The translations under genes were made by a program, and so were the position numbers. Source: Micromonospora yasonensis (GTDB lineage: Bacteria > Actinomycetota > Actinomycetes > Mycobacteriales > Micromonosporaceae). Taken from it: a stretch of 38,753 nucleotides of DNA. This document shows positions 33,985 to 38,753 of the stretch, one piece after another. Within the stretch, counting starts at the first letter, position 1; each line of letters starts with the position of its first letter. The DNA is taken from NCBI RefSeq assembly GCF_026013475.1, contig NZ_JAPDPH010000048.1:1-38753 (forward strand). Reading direction: 5' to 3'. Below the pieces are notes generated by a model, which saw only the letters and a program-made list of their open reading frames with translations, had not been told where the DNA came from and did no database searches.

Positions 33985-34974
33985 TCACGCGGTGTGCCGG
34001 AGCACGAGCGTGGGGTCGAGCAGCACGTGAGGGTCGGTGGGGTGGCCGTCGAGCAGGCCGGTGAGCAACTCGACGCAGCGGGCGGCGGCCACGGCCAGCG
34101 GTTGGCTGAGGCTGGTCAGCCCGACCGCCGCGGCGACCGGGGTGTCGTCGAAGCCGATGACGGCGACCGGCGTCGCCGCGTCGCGGACGGCCTGGAGCGC
34201 GCCGAGGGCGAGCGAGTCGCTGGCACAGACCACCGCGGTCGGCGGTTCGTCCCGGGCGAGCAGGTGGCGCATCTCCCGCTCGCCCTCGGCGATGCCGTCC
34301 TCGGTCGCCCGGTCCGGTGCGGCGCCGTCGAGGCCGGCCGCCGCCAGAGTGGTACGCCAGCCCGTGCGCCGGTCGTCGCCGACCCCCGAGCCCGCCGGCC
34401 AGCCGAGGAAGGCGATCCGGCGGTGGCCGGTGTCGAGGAGCCGCCGGGTGGCCTGCGCGGTGCCGGCGGCGCCGTCGACGTCGACCCAGGGGTGCGCCTC
34501 GGGGGCGTCCCAGGGTCGACCGAAGGTCACGAAGGGCACCTCCCGCTCGGCGAGCCACGCGGTGCGTGGGTCGCCGTGCTTGGTGCCGGTGAGCACGAAC
34601 GCGTCCAGGTCGTACGCGCCGAGCAGGTCGTCGTAGGTGGCGATCTCGTGGTCGTCGCCACGGGCGGTGTAGAGCAGGACCCGGTAGCCGGCGGCGTCGG
34701 CGGTCTCGGTGAGGCCGTGCAGGAAGCGGTCGAGCACCGAGCCGTTGATCCCGTCGCGGGTGGGCTCGATGCGGACCGCGATGAGCCGGGACCGGCCGGT
34801 ACGCATCTGCCGGGCGGCCTGGTTGGCCCGGTAGCCGAGCGCGGCGATCGCCTCCTGCACCCGGCGCCGGGTCTCCTCGCGGACAATGTGCGGCGCGTTG
34901 AGCACGTTGGAGACCGTCTGCCGGCTCACCTGGGCATGCCGGGCCACCGTTGCGATGGTCACCTTTTCAGCCAC
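33985..34974 (-). CDS. LacI-family transcription regulator
   Basis: The 329-residue repressor has the LacI helix-turn-helix at the extreme N-terminus (VTIATVARHAQVSRQTVSNVLN, with the hinge helix following QAARQMRTGRS) and a periplasmic-binding-protein-like effector domain. Conserved segments include FVLTGTKHGDPRT, AFLGWPAG, VVCASDSLALGALQAV and VAVIGFDDTPVAA. The GTG at 34974 is preceded by GAGAGGGA. It is the first gene of the transporter operon, so it probably regulates itself with the binding protein and permeases. The divergent debranching gene shares the control region with two inverted LacI-like sites. Confidence 0.94.
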   Translation of the reverse strand: MAEKVTIATVARHAQVSRQTVSNVLNAPHIVREETRRRVQEAIAALGYRANQAARQMRTGRSRLIAVRIEPTRDGINGSVLDRFLHGLTETADAAGYRVLLYTARGDDHEIATYDDLLGAYDLDAFVLTGTKHGDPRTAWLAEREVPFVTFGRPWDAPEAHPWVDVDGAAGTAQATRRLLDTGHRRIAFLGWPAGSGVGDDRRTGWRTTLAAAGLDGAAPDRATEDGIAEGEREMRHLLARDEPPTAVVCASDSLALGALQAVRDAATPVAVIGFDDTPVAAAVGLTSLSQPLAVAAARCVELLTGLLDGHPTDPHVLLDPTLVLRHTA

Positions 34975-34991
34975 TAAATCCCTCTCACCTC

Positions 34992-35006
34992 CTTGAACGA
35001 TCCAAG
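34992..35006. promoter_or_regulatory. LacI-type operator candidate, left copy
   Basis: CTTGAACGATCCAAG is a 15-base quasi-palindrome with a central CG as in LacI-family operators. Its CTTGAACGATC part is perfectly inverted-repeated as GATCGTTCAAG at 35025-35035. It lies 18 bases before lacI. Confidence 0.65.
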
Positions 35007-35020
35007 ACCGGTACGGCAGG

Positions 35021-35035
35021 ATTAGATCGTTCAAG
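35021..35035. promoter_or_regulatory. LacI-type operator candidate, right copy
   Basis: ATTAGATCGTTCAAG is the inverted partner of the left site; their centres are 29 bases apart. Two sites let a tetramer or two dimers repress both the transporter operon and the debranching-type gene. Confidence 0.62.
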
Positions 35036-35119
35036 TTGCTGGAATGTTTCGCACTTTGCACTGGGCCGGCGGCATCTGTCAAGACGTCCCGGCCACCGAT
35101 CAGCACCGGGAGTTCCCTC

Positions 35120-37237
35120 TTGTTCGAACGCCACCTGCAACCCCTGCTGCACGACCTGGTCGGGGTGGTGCACGCCCCCACCACCGCGCTGGGCGACGCG
35201 GCGGGTCAGATCCGGCCGAGCGGCGTCCAGGGCGTCTTCCACGCCGACGCCCGCGTGCTCTCCCGCGCCGAGCTGCGTGTCGACGACCGGGAACCGGAGG
35301 CGCTGACCCGCGGGACGGCCGGACCGCACGGCGCCCGCTTCGTCAGCCTGGCCCGCTGGCTCGGCGACCCGACCCCTGACCCGACCGTCCGGATCGACCG
35401 CAGCCGGGAGGCCGGCCCGCACCACGTGACCGAGGAGATCCTCGTCTCCTCCACCGCCTCGGCCCCGGTCCACGCCACGGTCAGCATCGACCTCGGCTGC
35501 GACCTGGCCCCGATCGAGGTGGTCAAGTCCGGCGGAAGCGGCACGCCGCTGGAGGCGAAGGCCGGCGAGCCCGGCCGGCTCCAGTGGGCCGGCGACGACG
35601 TCACCGTGACGGTGACCGGCGCGGACGCCACCGTGGACGCCGCCGGCGAGCGGGCCACCGCACCCCGGTTGAGCTGGCTGGTCACCCTCGCCCCCGGCGA
35701 GTCGGTGACGCTGCGCTGGCGGCTCGCCGTCGCCGACCCGAAGGCCGTGGTGGCCGCCCCGCCCGCCGGCCCCGGCTGGTCCGTCCCGGCGGTCCGCGCC
35801 GACGACCGCCGGCTGGTCCGGCTGCTCGACCGCGCCGTGGCCGACCTGCGTGGCCTGCGGCTGGCCGAGCCCACGCACCCCGGGGACGTCTTCCTCGGCG
35901 CGGGGGTGCCGTGGTTCCTCACCCTTTTCGGCCGGGACAGCCTCTGGGCCGCCCGGATGATGCTGCCGCTCGGCACCGACCTGGCCGCCGGCACGCTCCG
36001 GGTCCTCGCCCGCCGGCAGGGCACCCGCGTCGACCCGGCCACCGGCGAGGCGCCCGGCAAGATCCTGCACGAGCTGCGCCGGCACGAGTTCACCCTGGCC
36101 GACGGGGGGCTGCGGCTGCCGCCTGCGTACTACGGCACGGTGGACGCCACCATGCTCTGGGTGAGCCTGCTGCACGACGCCTGGCGCTGGGGGCTCCCCG
36201 CCGAGCAGGTCGAGCCCCTGCTGCCGCACCTGGAGGCCGCGCTCGGCTGGCTGGGCGAGCACGCGGATGCCGACGGCGACGGCTTCGTCGAGTACGTCGA
36301 CACCACCGGCCACGGCCTGGCCAACCAGGGCTGGAAGGACTCCGGCGACTCGATCCGCTACCGCGACGGCCGGCTGGCCGAGCCGCCCATCGTGCTGGCC
36401 GAAGTGCAGGGGTACGCGTACGAGGCGGCGATGCACGGGGCGGACCTGCTCGACGCCTTCGGCCGCCCGGGCGGCGACCGCTGGCGCGGGTACGCCGATC
36501 GGCTCGCCCGCCGGTTCCGCGAGGCGTTCTGGGTCGACGGCCGGTACGGCCCCCAACCGGCTCTGGCGCTGGACCGGGACAAGCGCCCGGTCGACTCGCT
36601 GACCAGCAACATCGGCCACCTGCTCGGCACCGGGCTGCTGTCGGACGCCGAGTCGGCACAGGTCGCGGCGCTGCTCTCCACCGAGGCCCTGGCCGGCGGT
36701 TTCGGGCTGCGCACCATGTCCACCGACGACGCCGGGTTCAGCCCGCTGTCGTACCACTGCGGCTCGATCTGGTCGCACGACACGGCGATCGTGCTCGGCG
36801 GGCTGGCCCGGGCCGGGCACCACGACGCCGCGCTCCGCCTCGCCGAGGGCCTGCTCGGCGCCGCCGAGGCGTTCGACTACCGCCTCCCCGAGCTGTTCGG
36901 CGGCGACGACCGGAGCCTGCTCGGCCGCCCGGTGCCGTACCCGGCGGCGTGCCACCCGCAGGCCTGGTCCGCGGCGGCCGCGGTGCTGCTGCTCCAGGCC
37001 GGCGTCGGGCTCTACCCCGACGTGCCGGGCGGCCGGGTGGAGTTGCGTCCGCTGGCCGGCCCCGACCTGGGCGCCGTGGCGGCGGAGAACCTGCGCATCG
37101 CCGACGCCCCGGTGACGGTGACGGTCGACCGCACCGGCCACCCCACGGTCACCGGCCTCCCCACCGGCCTGACCGTGACGCACCCCCGCATCCCCACCCC
37201 CCGCCCACCGGCGGACACCCCCTCCACCACGAGTTGA
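35120..37237 (+). CDS. glycogen-debranching-type enzyme (amylo-alpha-1,6-glucosidase family)
   Basis: The 705-residue protein has an N-terminal beta-sandwich (GDE_N_bis, residues about 5-200; QIRPSGVQGVFHADARVLSRAEL) and a C-terminal (alpha/alpha)6 barrel of the GDE_C/GH15-like type. Barrel landmarks are FLTLFGRDSLWAARMMLPLG near residue 270, DGDGFVEY, NQGWKDSGDSI and FSPLSYHCGSIWSHDTAI. Such proteins are annotated as glycogen debranching or amylo-alpha-1,6-glucosidases, but many are untested. No export signal is visible, so it would act on imported or internal oligosaccharide. The TTG start has a GGGAG site seven bases upstream, and longer upstream starts in the LacI operator region are less likely. 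The stop codon lies inside a long hairpin. Confidence 0.87.
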   Translation: MFERHLQPLLHDLVGVVHAPTTALGDAAGQIRPSGVQGVFHADARVLSRAELRVDDREPEALTRGTAGPHGARFVSLARWLGDPTPDPTVRIDRSREAGPHHVTEEILVSSTASAPVHATVSIDLGCDLAPIEVVKSGGSGTPLEAKAGEPGRLQWAGDDVTVTVTGADATVDAAGERATAPRLSWLVTLAPGESVTLRWRLAVADPKAVVAAPPAGPGWSVPAVRADDRRLVRLLDRAVADLRGLRLAEPTHPGDVFLGAGVPWFLTLFGRDSLWAARMMLPLGTDLAAGTLRVLARRQGTRVDPATGEAPGKILHELRRHEFTLADGGLRLPPAYYGTVDATMLWVSLLHDAWRWGLPAEQVEPLLPHLEAALGWLGEHADADGDGFVEYVDTTGHGLANQGWKDSGDSIRYRDGRLAEPPIVLAEVQGYAYEAAMHGADLLDAFGRPGGDRWRGYADRLARRFREAFWVDGRYGPQPALALDRDKRPVDSLTSNIGHLLGTGLLSDAESAQVAALLSTEALAGGFGLRTMSTDDAGFSPLSYHCGSIWSHDTAIVLGGLARAGHHDAALRLAEGLLGAAEAFDYRLPELFGGDDRSLLGRPVPYPAACHPQAWSAAAAVLLLQAGVGLYPDVPGGRVELRPLAGPDLGAVAAENLRIADAPVTVTVDRTGHPTVTGLPTGLTVTHPRIPTPRPPADTPSTTS

Positions 37238-37293
37238 CCAAGGAGTTTGCGTCCCCGGCGAGGCCGATTTCTGACGCAAACTCCTTGATCAAC
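37233..37293. repeat. 21-base inverted repeat hairpin overlapping the debranching stop codon
   Basis: The left arm starts GTTGACCAAGGAGTTTGCG and the right arm is its reverse complement with one mismatch (20 of 21), separated by 19 bases. The debranching TGA lies within the left arm. It can act as a terminator on both strands. The TGATCAAGGAGTTTGCG unit resembles a dispersed intergenic repeat I recall from this genus, not verified here. Confidence 0.7.
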
Positions 37294-37312
37294 GGACCAG
37301 GGGGGAGCTTCG

Positions 37313-37350
37313 GGTGCGTTCGTTGCCGCTTTGGCGGCGACGAACGCACC
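37313..37350. terminator. 17-bp hairpin between convergent genes
   Basis: Arms GGTGCGTTCGTTGCCGC and GCGGCGACGAACGCACC pair over 17 positions, with one G-T wobble, around a TTTG loop. It ends 11 bases beyond the GNAT gene (minus) and follows the debranching gene (plus). Confidence 0.7.
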
Positions 37351-37361
37351 TGGGGGCGCGG

Positions 37362-37829
37362 TCAGGTAGCGGTGAGTTCGGCGACCACCTCGTCGTCGTC
37401 CATCGCGCCGGTGGGGTGGAAGCCGAGCGAGCGGTAGAGGGCGGCGGCCGAGGTGTTGTCGGGGTGGTAGCTGAGGCGGATCGGCTCACCGGCGGTGGCG
37501 AGCCAGTCGGCGAGGGTACGGACGGCCGCCCGGCCCACCCCGCGGTCCTGCTCGGCGGCGTCGATCACCATGCCGCCGATCCAGCGGGAACCGTCGTCGT
37601 CCACCCCCCACATGACGTGCCCGACCACCGTCTCGTCCGCGTACACGGCGAGCGAGGTCCACACCTCGGACCGCATGGTCAGCACCAGGTAGCGGGCGGC
37701 CAGGGCGGGCACCCAGGCCCGCTGGTCGTCGCGGGGCGCGATGTCCGCCACGGCCCGCCAGTTGTCGTCGTCCACCGGCCGCAGGGTCACCTGGCGACCG
37801 GCGCGGTCGCGCATCCCGGAATCGATCAC
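37362..37829 (-). CDS. GNAT-family N-acetyltransferase (spermidine-acetyltransferase-like)
   Basis: The 155-residue protein shows the GNAT fold: VTLRPVDDDNWRAVADIAPRDDQRAWVPALAARYLV at the N-terminus, motif A DAAEQDRGVGRAAVRTLADWL (Q/R-G-V-G-R/A), and motif B SYHPDNTSAAALYRSLGF. The NWRAVADI...QRAWVP pattern resembles polyamine and BltD-type acetyltransferases, but the substrate is not certain. Start candidates are GTG 37829 and ATG 37814; the latter leaves the DRAGRQVTLRP segment intact. It is monocistronic and converges on the debranching gene. Confidence 0.88.
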   Translation of the reverse strand: MIDSGMRDRAGRQVTLRPVDDDNWRAVADIAPRDDQRAWVPALAARYLVLTMRSEVWTSLAVYADETVVGHVMWGVDDDGSRWIGGMVIDAAEQDRGVGRAAVRTLADWLATAGEPIRLSYHPDNTSAAALYRSLGFHPTGAMDDDEVVAELTAT

Positions 37830-37874
37830 GCGGGTGAGCCTAGGCCCGACCCACCCGCGCGACGACCAGTTTCC

Positions 37875-37892
37875 GCCGGCCCCTCGGCCGGC
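37875..37892. terminator. short GC hairpin downstream of dapB
   Basis: GCCGGCC and GGCCGGC are perfect arms around CCTC, 16 bases after the end of dapB in the 79-base gap to the GNAT gene. It is a plausible dapB terminator. Confidence 0.55.
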
Positions 37893-37908
37893 CGCCGCGG
37901 CGGGTGGT

Positions 37909-38753
<845 letters not shown>

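Overview
The window is about 38.8 kb of very GC-rich chromosomal DNA with strong G/C third-codon bias. It looks like a filamentous actinobacterium of the Micromonosporaceae, most likely Micromonospora or a close relative; that genus call is an inference. The clearest clue is gene order. A conserved actinobacterial core (dapB, thyX, dapA, RNase J, ftsK, rimO, pgsA, cinA, clgR, pspA, pspM) runs on the minus strand in the order known from mycobacteria and Streptomyces, with lineage-specific genes inserted. I see no prophage, integrase, transposase, CRISPR array, rRNA or tRNA.

Left part (1-8.3 kb): the C-terminal part of a large Lhr-type helicase runs in from the left edge. It is followed by a small lipoprotein (minus), a SAM hydroxide adenosyltransferase (DUF62) and an Nei-type DNA glycosylase. 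Next is a 1203-residue protein that aligns along its length with CotA-type spore-coat laccases but has lost most copper ligands, and ends in three fibronectin type III repeats. Positions 8.3-13.6 kb (minus) hold an envelope-stress and housekeeping block: rimO-pgsA-cinA-clgR-pspA-pspM.

Middle (13.6-28.1 kb): an ornithine-cyclodeaminase-like gene is divergent from a small SMR exporter (Gdx/SugE type). The exporter leader carries what I read as a guanidine-III (ykkC-III) riboswitch. Then come a two-TM protein, a DHA2-type MFS exporter with its divergent TetR regulator and two palindromic operators, ftsK, a tandem pair of YbjN-domain genes (the second with a long helical N-terminal region), RNase J, dapA, thyX, a 460-base gap containing a long inverted repeat, a DUF2752 membrane protein and an AlkX/YcaQ-type crosslink-repair glycosylase.

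Right part (28.1-38.75 kb): two GNAT acetyltransferases flank a GT87-type mannosyltransferase, one overlapping it tail to tail by 102 bases. A carbohydrate module follows: LacI regulator, binding protein and two permeases on the minus strand, with no ATPase gene, divergent from a glycogen-debranching-type glycosidase across a pair of inverted LacI-like operators. The window ends with a GNAT gene and dapB. Several long hairpins sit between genes; two of them (32655-32706 and 37233-37293) look like dispersed repeat families.

The most interesting items are the copper-depleted laccase-FN3 fusion, the guanidine-III riboswitch with its exporter beside an amino-acid cyclodeaminase, the duplicated YbjN module, and several unassigned inverted repeats.
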